Origin: Clostridium sp. CAG:1013 | GTDB lineage: Bacteria; Bacillota; Clostridia; Oscillospirales; Acutalibacteraceae | Direction of reading: 5' to 3' | Assembly: GCA_000432995.1 (NCBI GenBank) | Contig: HF972680.1 | Coordinates: 4,310 to 46,208 of the forward strand | DNA: 41,899 bases | Part shown: in pieces, positions 15,558 through 23,588 of the stretch | Position numbering within the stretch: the first letter of the stretch is position 1 | How the letters are laid out: every line of letters starts with the position of its first letter | Notes under the pieces: generated by a model | The model's input: only the letters and a program-made list of their open reading frames with translations | What the model was told of the DNA's origin: nothing | Databases searched by the model: none | Translations under genes and position numbers: made by a program

Positions 15558-16178
15558 TTACTCTGTACCCCGAGCACTCTTTTTCAGAAGCAGATAGCTT
15601 CCAACAGAAAAGACCAAGAACACGACCCAAAACAGGAGGCTATGAAAGAGCCCAACGGGGTAAGGGGAGATCCAGCCTTCCCAAGACAGGAGAGTGGCGA
15701 GATACCCGGTGATCATGGAAACCGGCATAAAAGCAATCCCAAGGAGGTTGAGCCAGTTTATATAAAAGCAGGCTTTCACGGGGGACAACAACCTGGCTAT
15801 AAAATATCCGGCAACGCCCACCGCTTGAATGATCATGGAGCCCCAAATGACTTCCATAGTCTGTTCCGCATACCACCCGCCAAACGCACAGAACAACCCA
15901 ATAAAAATCAAGGTAGAGGATGCGATGTAAAGAATTCTACTTGTCTGATCTTTTCTCTTTTCCCGGTGATCCTTGACCGGTTCGATGCCCTTTAAGAGAT
16001 AGTCGGTTGTGACATCGAGGAAATCGCTCAGGAGAATGATCTTGTCCAGATCGGGTGTGCTTTGTTCGCTTTCCCATTTGGAAACAGCTTGTCTGGAAAC
16101 TCCGATTTGATCCGCGAGCTGCTCTTGGGAGATTCCCTTTGCTTTCCGCAAAGATTGGATTCTGTCTGCCAGGTTCAT
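15558..16178 (-). CDS. XRE-family regulator with C-terminal membrane domain (copy 2)
   Basis: A 206-residue paralogue of the protein at 3562-4182. The DNA-binding half is almost unchanged (the first 48 residues through DKIILLS are identical), while the membrane half has many conservative substitutions. Both copies may therefore recognise the same operators. The same two-ATG start occurs and the second ATG fits the ribosome site better. Downstream of the stop is an orphan gene fragment rather than the terminator seen in copy 1, so the repeat ends near the stop codon. Confidence 0.85.
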   Translation of the reverse strand: MNLADRIQSLRKAKGISQEQLADQIGVSRQAVSKWESEQSTPDLDKIILLSDFLDVTTDYLLKGIEPVKDHREKRKDQTSRILYIASSTLIFIGLFCAFGGWYAEQTMEVIWGSMIIQAVGVAGYFIARLLSPVKACFYINWLNLLGIAFMPVSMITGYLATLLSWEGWISPYPVGLFHSLLFWVVFLVFSVGSYLLLKKSARGTE

Positions 16179-16535
16179 AGTCATCGCTCCTTTCTGTTTG
16201 TGGAGTCATTCTAGCAGATTGGACGGTTGCGTGGCCACCATCCAGACATGGAAGTGTGTCAACCGGCGGTTGCGGGGGCGTTTTTTACTGGAAAAAGCGG
16301 AAAATATGCGGTGGTGCACTGGAATTTCATTGTACCACAAGAAAAGCAGCATTTCTATCAACCGGACTTTTGCGTTTGGCCGAAAAGAAAGTGACAGGAC
16401 AGCTCAAACTCTTGCCGGATTTACCAGTAGCCTGTATAATAACACCACTGCGGGAGCGGATAATGTCTCCCGGTTGAGAAAATCCTATCACCGAAAGGCG
16501 TCCAGCCTTTGAAAGGAAATGGAGAGGTGCTTTGC
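16179..16535. other. Divergent intergenic region of duplication copy 2
   Basis: Shares both flanks with copy 1, including the GTGGCCACC stretch near the regulator, a fragment with CATTGTACCACAAGAAAAGC, the rhodanese promoter and the AAAGGC/GCCTTT hairpin before the ribosome site. No other gene is seen. Confidence 0.6.
16412..16440 (+). promoter_or_regulatory. Promoter of rhodanese copy 2
   Basis: TTGCCG, a 17-base spacer and TATAAT, identical in both hexamers and spacing to the promoter of copy 1. Confidence 0.75.
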
Positions 16536-16919
16536 ATGAAACGAGTGATCCCCTTACTGTTTGTGCTGACGATGTTGTTTGCCGGGTGCTCCACAGGCGG
16601 CAATGGTGGCTCCTATCAGCAGATCAGCCAGGAAGAGGCCAAGGAGATGATGGACACCCAGGAGGTCATTGTCCTGGATGTGCGGGAGCAGGACGAGTAC
16701 GACAGCGGTCATATTCCCGGAGCGGTGCTGCTGCCCGTGGGGACCATCAACGAGGAAACCGCCTCGGCCGTGATCCCTGAGAAAGATGACACTGTCCTGG
16801 TGTACTGCCGCAGCGGCAACCGGAGCAAGACTGCCTCCGCAACTTTGGCAGGGCTGGGATACACCAGCATCTACGAGTTTGGGGGCATCAACACCTGGTC
16901 TTACGAAATTGTGCAGTGA
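16536..16919 (+). CDS. Rhodanese-domain lipoprotein (copy 2)
   Basis: A 127-residue lipoprotein, lipobox FAGC, with the same catalytic loop YCRSGNRS and DVREQDEYDSGHIPGA region as copy 1. The start follows GGAGAGG. Substitutions relative to copy 1 cluster in the signal peptide, the linker and the C-terminal end; the catalytic core is unchanged, so both are probably active. This copy lies inside the proposed island while copy 1 lies outside. Confidence 0.9.
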   Translation: MKRVIPLLFVLTMLFAGCSTGGNGGSYQQISQEEAKEMMDTQEVIVLDVREQDEYDSGHIPGAVLLPVGTINEETASAVIPEKDDTVLVYCRSGNRSKTASATLAGLGYTSIYEFGGINTWSYEIVQ

Positions 16920-16951
16920 AAAACCACCACCCCGATCTGGGATGGTGGTTT
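16919..16951 (-). terminator. Terminator of the RdRP-like operon
   Basis: AAACCACCACCCC / TGGGATGGTGGTTT forms a stem with one mismatch. On the minus strand it is followed by a TTTTT tract, so it best serves the three-gene minus-strand operon; on the plus strand the T tract is short, giving weak termination of the rhodanese. Confidence 0.75.
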
Positions 16952-17011
16952 ACTTCTGATGAGCGGAAAACAAAGAGCAAAAGTTTGGGTCACTTCAAAA
17001 GTCCGTTGCGC

Positions 17012-17767
17012 TCAACTTTCCTTGCAGAGAGCAACAGGCCGACATATTCCTTCCCAGTTTTGGGTTACAGACTGGTATGCTTGTTCCAAATAAGGCAGAT
17101 GAGATTGATGGGAAAACAGAAAGTAGTAGCGATTTGTATAGAGGGGATATTCCAGCAACAAGGTTTGATCAGCCTGCAGATAGGTGTTCTGAAATTCTAA
17201 TACCCTTTGGATACACGATTCTTTTTTCGTCCTTTGTGGCCGATGTTGATATAGAATTACGCTTTGGCCACGTCGATAATAATCTTGTACTTCCGACCAG
17301 GCAACGTGTTTAGCAGTTGCCCTTCTCCGTTGCGCCATGTTGTAAGTCTCCAAACCGTTGTCCGGATCGAGAAAAACCACTTTCTCAGCAGCGGTTTCTT
17401 CCAATGCCTTCCGGTGCCACTGGGGTCTGTCTGCCTTGATTAAGGGGTTCGCAAAGAACTTGGCATTCAGAATACCGCTCTCCTGTAAGGCGTCCAGACA
17501 GCGATTCTGTGTCACGATTTGAATAAGGCAATCGAACAGTTCGGGATCATAGTGTCGATACTTTTCCGGGTTACCGAGGTAGGAAATGTATTTTCCATCT
17601 CCCCGAATGGAGGAAAGCGTCTTGGGAATCGCACACTTTTTCTCGTGTGGCTCCTTGGAAATCACATGGTACCAGTTGACGGCCAAAGACAATCCCGAAG
17701 CAGTAATGGCCCGGAGCAGCCCATATTTTCCATAGTCTCCAATGTCTCCCACATAATTGTCTTGCAT
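17012..17767 (-). CDS. Uncharacterised protein, third gene of the RdRP-like operon
   Basis: A 251-residue soluble protein starting MQDNYVGDIGDYGKYGLLRAI, preceded by AGGAGGA. That N-terminal phrase, the later VNWY, and VVFLDPDNGLE near residue 140 are the sort of strongly conserved blocks that define a family of hypothetical proteins often seen on phages and genomic islands. The acidic DPDNG loop after a hydrophobic strand would suit a Rossmann-like or nuclease fold with a metal or nucleotide site, but I cannot assign an activity. It lies 91 bases after the 290-residue gene on the same strand, with no terminator between them, so it is probably in the operon headed by the RdRP-like protein. 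Confidence 0.7.
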   Translation of the reverse strand: MQDNYVGDIGDYGKYGLLRAITASGLSLAVNWYHVISKEPHEKKCAIPKTLSSIRGDGKYISYLGNPEKYRHYDPELFDCLIQIVTQNRCLDALQESGILNAKFFANPLIKADRPQWHRKALEETAAEKVVFLDPDNGLETYNMAQRRRATAKHVAWSEVQDYYRRGQSVILYQHRPQRTKKESCIQRVLEFQNTYLQADQTLLLEYPLYTNRYYFLFSHQSHLPYLEQAYQSVTQNWEGICRPVALCKES

Positions 17768-17858
17768 AGGTATCCTCCTAGTAGGCGGGTGATTGGTCCG
17801 CTGTCAATAATGTTCATAGCTGGTTTGGCGATGAGCGGATAGGCAGCCTGATGATTTC

Positions 17859-18731
17859 CTACTTCCTTGTAAGGTTCTCGCCCAACCGGTACCGGCAGAG
17901 CCCGAATCCAGTTTCGGACCGTTCCAGAATGGTTTCCGGGATTTGTTTCAGATACTTCCGACCAAAGCTGGTGGTGCCGAAGTATGCGTCAAAGTTGGCC
18001 ACCGGCAGCACCACCCAATCCGTGTCCTCCGGTTTGTTGGCAAGGTAGTAGGCTACCAGCGTTTCCACCATCTCCACAGGCACTCCCTTGGGCGTGTAAT
18101 AACGGATCCGCTCTGCCATTTCAGAGGGCAGTTCTGGCTCCTCGTCCCGGAGGGGACCAAGGTCCAAAGCCTGGGCTAGAAAGCTATCAAACCGCAAGCC
18201 CCACTGACCCTTGGTGGTGGGGGCGAACAGGGGAACTTGCATCTGGAGCACCTTGTCCCGCCATGCCTGGTCAAAGCCTTTCTCAATGGCGGCGCACTTT
18301 TTCTGAGCGCTGCTGGATACCTTCTCCGGATTTTCCCGGGCAAAAACTGCAACACGGTGCACATGGCGATGGAACCACCCACTGCCGTTTTCCTTCACTA
18401 GGTGGGGAAACTCCTCATGAAGCTCCCCAAACTCACTGCCAAACTGCCATGCCTCCCGAGGCGTGGCTTTTTTGCTGTCCGGCACACTGCACCAGGCACA
18501 CAAGCCCCGGCGCGCATAGTCGACGCGTTCCCGAGGTGCTTCCACTAGGCTGCCGTCCTCGTTGTGGAACAGAAACCCTCGGGCCAGGATGGTTAGCACC
18601 CGATTCAGCCCTTCAAAATCCAGGATGGTGTCGAAGGTGAACCTACCCAGGTAGGTGGTGTCCTGTTTGTTCCGGGCGGTGTAGTTCACGTCACCGATGT
18701 AGTCCTGAAATTCCTTCCACTCATTCAGCAT
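17859..18731 (-). CDS. Uncharacterised partner protein overlapping the RdRP-like gene
   Basis: A 290-residue soluble protein whose ATG lies 11 bases inside the end of the RdRP-like gene, so its translation is probably coupled. Recognisable points are a CAWC pair (GLCAWCSVPDS, about residues 77-87), a basic His-rich segment GWFHRHVHRVAVFARENPEK, and a C-terminal region with PKGVPVEMVETLVAYYLAN and TDWVVLPVANFDAYFG. No known domain could be recognised. The fixed coupling with a polymerase-like protein suggests a direct partner, for example a processivity, template-binding or regulatory subunit; this is inference from position only. Confidence 0.7.
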   Translation of the reverse strand: MLNEWKEFQDYIGDVNYTARNKQDTTYLGRFTFDTILDFEGLNRVLTILARGFLFHNEDGSLVEAPRERVDYARRGLCAWCSVPDSKKATPREAWQFGSEFGELHEEFPHLVKENGSGWFHRHVHRVAVFARENPEKVSSSAQKKCAAIEKGFDQAWRDKVLQMQVPLFAPTTKGQWGLRFDSFLAQALDLGPLRDEEPELPSEMAERIRYYTPKGVPVEMVETLVAYYLANKPEDTDWVVLPVANFDAYFGTTSFGRKYLKQIPETILERSETGFGLCRYRLGENLTRK

Positions 18732-21700
18732 GGTTCACCTCCAAGACATGTTCCTCAATGTGGTCCTGCAGCAAGTCCCACAGCAGATTCCGCTTGCCCA
18801 AAGCCACCACATAGGGCACCGCTTGACTAGGACGGACAATTTTATTCAGCAGCTTACGGCATACCCGGGACACGGTTGCCCGCTCATTTCCGCTGAAGGG
18901 AGAGGATAGATACGCCCCCATCATCTTTTGAAAAGCAGGGGAGTCTGTGGGGAGGAGGAGCTGTTTGCGTTTCCGGGCCGCCTCCAAGTCCTCTACATCG
19001 CAGACCAGATCCCCCAGCATACGAAACCCGCCGTGGCGGAAGTCGGCCAACAGGTCGTAGTAGTCCGCCCCTTCCGGGAGGTACTCTCGGAGAAAATCTT
19101 CTCTCTGTTCCTCTGTCAACAGGTGCCATTGCCGTTCCATGAGCGCCTGACGAAGGCCGGTGATGCGCTCGGGAGAGAGCTGCTGAAAGAAGGCATACAG
19201 CTCGTCGCTGTCATAGAGCTCCTCCTGGCCTCTGGCGTAGAGAATGCGGTCAATGTCTGTTTTTCGCTGTTGTCCTTTCACCGGAATGCGGCAAGCCCGA
19301 ATGCGGGAGAGACAGCGTTGGTAGTCCCGCAGCAAATCAGAGACAGAAGAAAGAATGGCCTTGTCCAGCTGTTTCTTCCAATCTGGAGCTTGGGCAAAGT
19401 CAAAAAGCTCCTTGTCCGCGGCTGGTTTTTCCTGGATTTTAGGAGTGTGGAGTTCCAACTGACGGGCCAGCCAGGGCAGACGTTCCACCGGAGATTCCAC
19501 CTGATTCCAGTCGATCTTGGAAAAGAAGGTCTCCAGCCGTTCCCGGTAAGTGGGTTCATACCAGGCGCGGCGGCGCTCCTCTGCCCGCTCTACCAAATAC
19601 TTGTACTGCAGAAAGGGCGTACGCTTTACCTTCCTCTCGCTGAGGATTTCATCCAGATTGGGACGCACGCCGGTCTTGGCCGCGTCAATCTCCAGGCCGC
19701 TGTAGATGGCTAGAGCTTCCAGATCCCGGCGGCACTGTTTACGCTCCTCCGGGTCTGCGTGCTCACTGTAGGCGATGACGCTGCGGTCCAGAGCCGCGTT
19801 GCAGATCTGCCCAATTCGGGCTGCAAAGGTGTTCTCCACAGTCTTGAAGCGGGCCTGCCAGTCGTTGGCGTTGGACATTGGTGCGGACAGAGTGGGGATC
19901 TTCAGCAACGGCAGGTTGACTTTATTAGAGAGCCACTGGTGGACCTCATACTCATAGTTGCGCTTTACGCACCGGTTCAGAATGGGATCGGCGATGGTCT
20001 TGATCAGGTCGCCGTCGTAGTCGGCACCGCCCAACCGCTCCGCTGCCAAACTGTCGGCGGACACCATGACCACATCGGTGAGGTGGCCTAGGTAGTGTTG
20101 GCGCAGGCTGTCTCCCTCGGGATAGACAGATAGCTGGAGTTCCTCGTTCCGGGCGATGTGAGGGTTGCGCAGAAGGGTGCAGCTGTCCTCGTGGTCATAG
20201 GCCGTGCCGGGGGCGAAGAAGCTGTTCTCCGCAAAGGAATCCAGTATCACCTGTCTTTGAAAGTTCTCTTCCTCTCTTGTTGGTGGCAGAATTCCGGAAT
20301 AATGCAGCTGCAATCGCAGCAGTTCCAGCAGGTCACCGGAGAGAAACCGGTTATCTCCCGGTACCAGCAGACGGCCTACGGCATAACCCCGGAGAATTTT
20401 CCGAGCCTGTCCATCTAACTGTTCCGTATAGATGGGTTCCCGGAGAAACCGTGGGTTCTTTTCCAGTACCCGGGCCATGATGTTTGCCTGGCTCCTCTTA
20501 GGTTGGTTCAGCCCTTGATCAAAGTAAGTTCGGCGGAAATGCTCGTTGACCTGAAAGTTAAAGTAGGCTGTCTCGGTGGCCTTGGTCAGCCATTGCCGTG
20601 GGTCCTCTTCTGGACTGTGCGTCCAGCCGTCCGGCAGGTCGGCTGGACGGAATTCCTCCGGATGAATGGAGAGGGTGGAGAGAAACTGATAGTTGAGTTC
20701 CACCAGTGTCTCCGGCTCTGTCTTGCTCAGATTGGTAATGTACAGGGCGTGATTGTATTCCCGAAAAGCGCGCCAGTAGTCTTTCCAGGTCATCCTGTTT
20801 TCTGTCAGCCAATGAGATCCTTTGAACATACTCTCGGTGAGAATGATGTCCACACTGGAAACAGAGTGAGAATTTCCCCAGATGTCCGTAAGAGTTCGGA
20901 TGCCGCTGCGCTTCAAAAAGTCCTTGAAATCCACCTGGTGAAGCATTCCTTTGATGTAGGGCATTCGGATTTGAAAGGAGGTGTGAACGTGGTTGCCGCA
21001 GCAGGCATTGTCCACCACCTCGGCGTACTCTTTAGAGATGAGGCCCACGCCGTCAAAGCAGGTGACGTCCATCTCCTCCAGCGTTTGGTGGAGATAAAAG
21101 CTTCCTGGTTCCTTGTCTGGCCTCAGGGTGATTATTGGAATGCGATCTGCTTTCTTCTGAGGATTTCTTATAACGATGACCCGATGGTTTTTGTCAATAT
21201 GGATCCCGTCCACCCGGATTCCGCTGGAGAACATGAGCCCGTTGTAGGCGTAGAGCTTGCTGAGCTGACAGAGGCCCAGTTTCATATTCAGCATGATTCT
21301 TTGACGCATGGGCTCGTACAGATCTGCCCGGATAAAGGAGAGGCGGGACTGACGGCTCATACTGGCGGAGCGTTCAAAGGCCACGTAGGGGTGGGGGCCA
21401 TCTCCAAAGTCCAGAGTGATCCCCTGGGGGCGGAACATATCTTTGGCCTTTTCCCGACGGGCTAGCTGCGTCTTTCCGGTCCCCCGGCGGTCAAAGATCG
21501 CGGAAAAGTCCATGTAGAACAGCACCTTGGAGAGATCCGTGATTTTCCCTTTTTTCCGTTCCCGCCAGCCCTTCCCGTGAAGTTGGTACATCAGCTGGTG
21601 GAACATGGCGCAGCTATCTTGCTCGTGCTTGGCTCCCGGTACCTTGCAGTGCTCGGTGGCGCTGCGGTTTAGCGTGAAGGTGTAGATGTTGTCCTGCCTC

Positions 21701-21756
21701 GAAGCGTAACTCATTACCGCCCGGGCGGAAAGTTCGTAGATCTGATAGGTCGCCAT
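18721..21756 (-). CDS. Cellular-RdRP-like (two-barrel, DbDGD) RNA polymerase
   Basis: A 1011-residue protein starting at an ATG five bases after AAGGAGGAGA. Its motifs follow the order found in eukaryotic RDR/QDE-1 polymerases: SASMSR (130-135, as SxSxxR), a KLYAYNGLMFSSG block (167-179), FDGVGLIS (234-241, as DGxGxIS), QIRMPYIKG (262-270, with Lys269 as the barrel Lys), RNPHIARNEE (530-539, as RNPxxxxGD) and catalytic GGADYDGD (576-583) with Asp579, Asp581 and Asp583 as expected metal ligands. The same DbDGD core occurs in YonO-type phage polymerases. The C-terminal 400 residues are helical and unrecognised, perhaps a head domain. Whether the template is RNA or DNA is open. Heads a three-gene operon divergent from the mobilization genes. 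Confidence 0.82.
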   Translation of the reverse strand: MATYQIYELSARAVMSYASRQDNIYTFTLNRSATEHCKVPGAKHEQDSCAMFHQLMYQLHGKGWRERKKGKITDLSKVLFYMDFSAIFDRRGTGKTQLARREKAKDMFRPQGITLDFGDGPHPYVAFERSASMSRQSRLSFIRADLYEPMRQRIMLNMKLGLCQLSKLYAYNGLMFSSGIRVDGIHIDKNHRVIVIRNPQKKADRIPIITLRPDKEPGSFYLHQTLEEMDVTCFDGVGLISKEYAEVVDNACCGNHVHTSFQIRMPYIKGMLHQVDFKDFLKRSGIRTLTDIWGNSHSVSSVDIILTESMFKGSHWLTENRMTWKDYWRAFREYNHALYITNLSKTEPETLVELNYQFLSTLSIHPEEFRPADLPDGWTHSPEEDPRQWLTKATETAYFNFQVNEHFRRTYFDQGLNQPKRSQANIMARVLEKNPRFLREPIYTEQLDGQARKILRGYAVGRLLVPGDNRFLSGDLLELLRLQLHYSGILPPTREEENFQRQVILDSFAENSFFAPGTAYDHEDSCTLLRNPHIARNEELQLSVYPEGDSLRQHYLGHLTDVVMVSADSLAAERLGGADYDGDLIKTIADPILNRCVKRNYEYEVHQWLSNKVNLPLLKIPTLSAPMSNANDWQARFKTVENTFAARIGQICNAALDRSVIAYSEHADPEERKQCRRDLEALAIYSGLEIDAAKTGVRPNLDEILSERKVKRTPFLQYKYLVERAEERRRAWYEPTYRERLETFFSKIDWNQVESPVERLPWLARQLELHTPKIQEKPAADKELFDFAQAPDWKKQLDKAILSSVSDLLRDYQRCLSRIRACRIPVKGQQRKTDIDRILYARGQEELYDSDELYAFFQQLSPERITGLRQALMERQWHLLTEEQREDFLREYLPEGADYYDLLADFRHGGFRMLGDLVCDVEDLEAARKRKQLLLPTDSPAFQKMMGAYLSSPFSGNERATVSRVCRKLLNKIVRPSQAVPYVVALGKRNLLWDLLQDHIEEHVLEVNHAE

Positions 21757-22128
21757 GGCCTCTCCTCCTTTTGCTTTATTCTATCATAAACTGTTTCAAA
21801 ATCAATATGGATACTGCTCCCACCTTTCGGCAGAAGGGTGGGAGTTTTTGTGCCCATCCCCTTTGCAAAAAGGCTGGGGAAACAACGGAGAAAGCATCCG
21901 GCTTCGGTTTGGAATCGTCACGGGAGGCTTACCGGAAAGGGAAAGAACTTAACACCGAAAAAACTTGGGCGCTTACAGCGGTTCTTCCCATCCCGTTCTG
22001 GAGGTGTCCCGGGAGGGGGATTCCTTTTCTTCCTCTGCCTTTTTGCAATATGAATACTACTCCCACCTTTTTCAAAAAGGAGGAAGGGGGTGGCAGAAAA
22101 ATACTTGCGAAAAGGAGGAAAATTACCT
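21757..22128. other. Divergent region with a series of related hairpins
   Basis: Between the RdRP-like operon and the RepA-like gene. At least three stem-loops share a CCC-CCTTT / AAAGG-GGG theme: 21817-21844 (CTCCCACCTT / AAGGGTGGGAG, followed by TTTTT), 21857-21880 (TCCCCTTT / AAGGCTGGGGA) and about 22060-22100 (ACTCCCACCTTTTTC / AAAAAGGAGG...GGGTGG). The first and last also share the 5' flank ATACT(G/A)CTCCCACCTTT. They could be a replication origin, attenuators or a structured leader of the RepA-like gene. Apart from the minus-strand promoter I see no gene. Confidence 0.5.
21778..21805 (-). promoter_or_regulatory. Promoter of the RdRP-like operon
   Basis: On the minus strand TTGATT (21805-21800) is followed after 16 bases by TAGAAT (21783-21778). 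The RNA would begin about 15 bases before the start codon, leaving just enough room for the AAGGAGG ribosome site. Confidence 0.55.
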
Positions 22129-23184
22129 ATGGCACAAAAGAAACTGGAAGCCATCAGCGGTGAAGAATTGATGGACATGCGGCTGGAGCCTTTGCGCTTC
22201 TGCGTGGACACCTTGCTGCCCCAGGGTATGTGTGTTCTGGGTGGAGCGTCCAAGATCGGCAAGTCCTGGATGGTGCTGGACTGGTGTGTCCGCATCGCCA
22301 AAGGAGAGCCGGTGCTGGGCCAAGCCACCCATGGAGGCACCACATTGTACCTGTGCTTGGAGGACACCTGCCGCCGGGTCCAGGACCGGCTCAACCGCCT
22401 AACCAATGAGGTTCCTGCCAACGCCTACTTTGTCACCGGGTCGGAAACCCTCCACCAAGGCCTGCTGGATCAGATCCGATCCTTCGTGGAGAAGCATCCC
22501 GACACCGTGCTGGTGGCGGTGGACACCTTGCAGATCATCCGGGACACGGAAGGGGACCAGTCCTACGCCAACGACTACCAGGAGATCCGAATGCTGAAAG
22601 CTCTGGCGGACGAGCTGGGCATCACCGTGCTAGTGGTGCATCACGTGCGGAAGATGGGGGACCAGGATCCCCTCAACCGGCTCACCGGTTCCACAGCCAT
22701 CAGCGGTGCGGCGGACACCATCATGGTCCTGGACCGCAGCCACCGCAGCGCCGACTGCGCCACGCTGTTCGTCACCGGCCGGGATGTGGAGGTCCGGGAG
22801 CTGGAACTTCGGTTCCGGCGGGAGACCTGCTGGTGGGAAGTGCTCTCCGACAGCCTGGAAACCCCGGAGGTTCGGCTGCCTGGGGAGATGCAGGCCCTGG
22901 TGGCGTTCATGGAGAGTGAAAAGCTTTTCAAGGGTCCCAATGGGGTGTTTGCCCAGAAGTTTAACGACTTCGCCGGTACCGCCCTGACCGCTAAGCAGCT
23001 GAAACAGAAGATGAACCAATACCGCTATCTGCTGGAGGATCAGGGCGTGTACTTTGAGAACCGTCGCAGCAACGGCCAGCGGATGGTGGACGTTTACCTG
23101 TGCCGTGTCCAGGACGACGGTGACGACCGTGACGCAGAAAACCTGGGGTGCCCTTGCGACCCTGTCTGCGTTCCTGAAAGCTGA
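22129..23184 (+). CDS. RepA-like RecA-fold ATPase (replicative helicase type)
   Basis: A 351-residue ATPase starting MAQKKLEAISGEEL at an ATG after AAAAGGAGG. Walker A is GGASKIGKS (38-46); the Walker B strand is DTVLVAVDTLQ, followed by VLVVHHVRK (sensor region) and the TGSTAISGAADTIMVLDR stretch typical of RepA/AAA_25 hexameric helicases of the RSF1010 type. The C-terminal region (FNDFAGTALTAKQLKQKMN) resembles a small DNA-binding tail. In mobilizable elements such proteins drive replication of the excised circle. It is followed by MobC and relaxase genes on the same strand. Confidence 0.85.
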   Translation: MAQKKLEAISGEELMDMRLEPLRFCVDTLLPQGMCVLGGASKIGKSWMVLDWCVRIAKGEPVLGQATHGGTTLYLCLEDTCRRVQDRLNRLTNEVPANAYFVTGSETLHQGLLDQIRSFVEKHPDTVLVAVDTLQIIRDTEGDQSYANDYQEIRMLKALADELGITVLVVHHVRKMGDQDPLNRLTGSTAISGAADTIMVLDRSHRSADCATLFVTGRDVEVRELELRFRRETCWWEVLSDSLETPEVRLPGEMQALVAFMESEKLFKGPNGVFAQKFNDFAGTALTAKQLKQKMNQYRYLLEDQGVYFENRRSNGQRMVDVYLCRVQDDGDDRDAENLGCPCDPVCVPES

Positions 23185-23588
23185 TACCCAGCCCATGGAA
23201 AGGAGGTGAGAACCATGGTATCAGGCCATTTTTGTGGGAGCGCGGCCTGGTTTTCGGGGCGGATAACCGTCCCAAACCGGGGTGTGGAAAACCAGCGACC
23301 CTGTCGGCACTTGCGGCCCTGTGTGGCCCTGTGAGGCGGTTGGAGAGCTACCTGGAGGAACGACCCGCCTGAGGCGGTGAAAAGCCCGTTTGGGCCCTTT
23401 TGGGGCCGGTTTTGGGGGGCGGACAAACCCAGGGCCAGCGCCGGGGCTGGGAGGGCCTTTTTCCCGGACGTTTGTCCGGGGCAAGCAGAGCGCCTGGCTG
23501 TCCTGCCTGGCGCAAAAGTTGGGGGCCTCGCCCCCCAGCCCCCGATAACCGTTACAAACAAGAAGCGAAAAGAGAAAGGAGAAAACCT
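23185..23588. other. GC-rich structured region, candidate oriT
   Basis: Four hundred bases directly upstream of mobC, where oriT is usual for this gene order. It holds an inverted repeat GCGCCTGG / CCTGGCGC with one mismatch (23490-23512), hairpins CCCGGAC-GTTT-GTCCGGG (23463-23480) and TGGGGG...CCCCCA (23520-23537), and two copies of GATAACCGTNNCAAAC (about 23262 and 23543). Frames open through it look compositional only. The nick site cannot be named from sequence alone. Confidence 0.45.

Larger units (their letters stand above)
15558..16919. repeat. Long diverged duplication, copy 2 (XRE regulator plus rhodanese)
   Basis: Same gene order and orientation as 3562-4970. The intergenic region is shorter (357 against 404 bases) because of deletions, including loss of a stretch near the middle, but both ends and the rhodanese promoter are kept. 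Confidence 0.9.

Noticed and set aside
17984..18640. A 218-codon plus-strand frame across the 290-residue partner gene
   Set aside because: Very rich in Pro, Gly and Arg as expected of a GC-rich shadow frame; the minus-strand frame has a coupled start and better composition.
20503..21465. A 320-codon open frame on the plus strand across the RdRP-like gene
   Set aside because: It is the complementary shadow of a gene with strong conserved motifs, with no ribosome site and no recognisable protein pattern.
18721..21756. RdRP of an RNA virus type (palm domain with GDD)
   Set aside because: No GDD palm signature in the right context; the DYDGD loop and accompanying motifs belong to the two-barrel class instead.
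22090..22128. An earlier start for the RepA-like ATPase
   Set aside because: The 13 additional residues overlap the AAAAGGAGG ribosome site of the chosen ATG.
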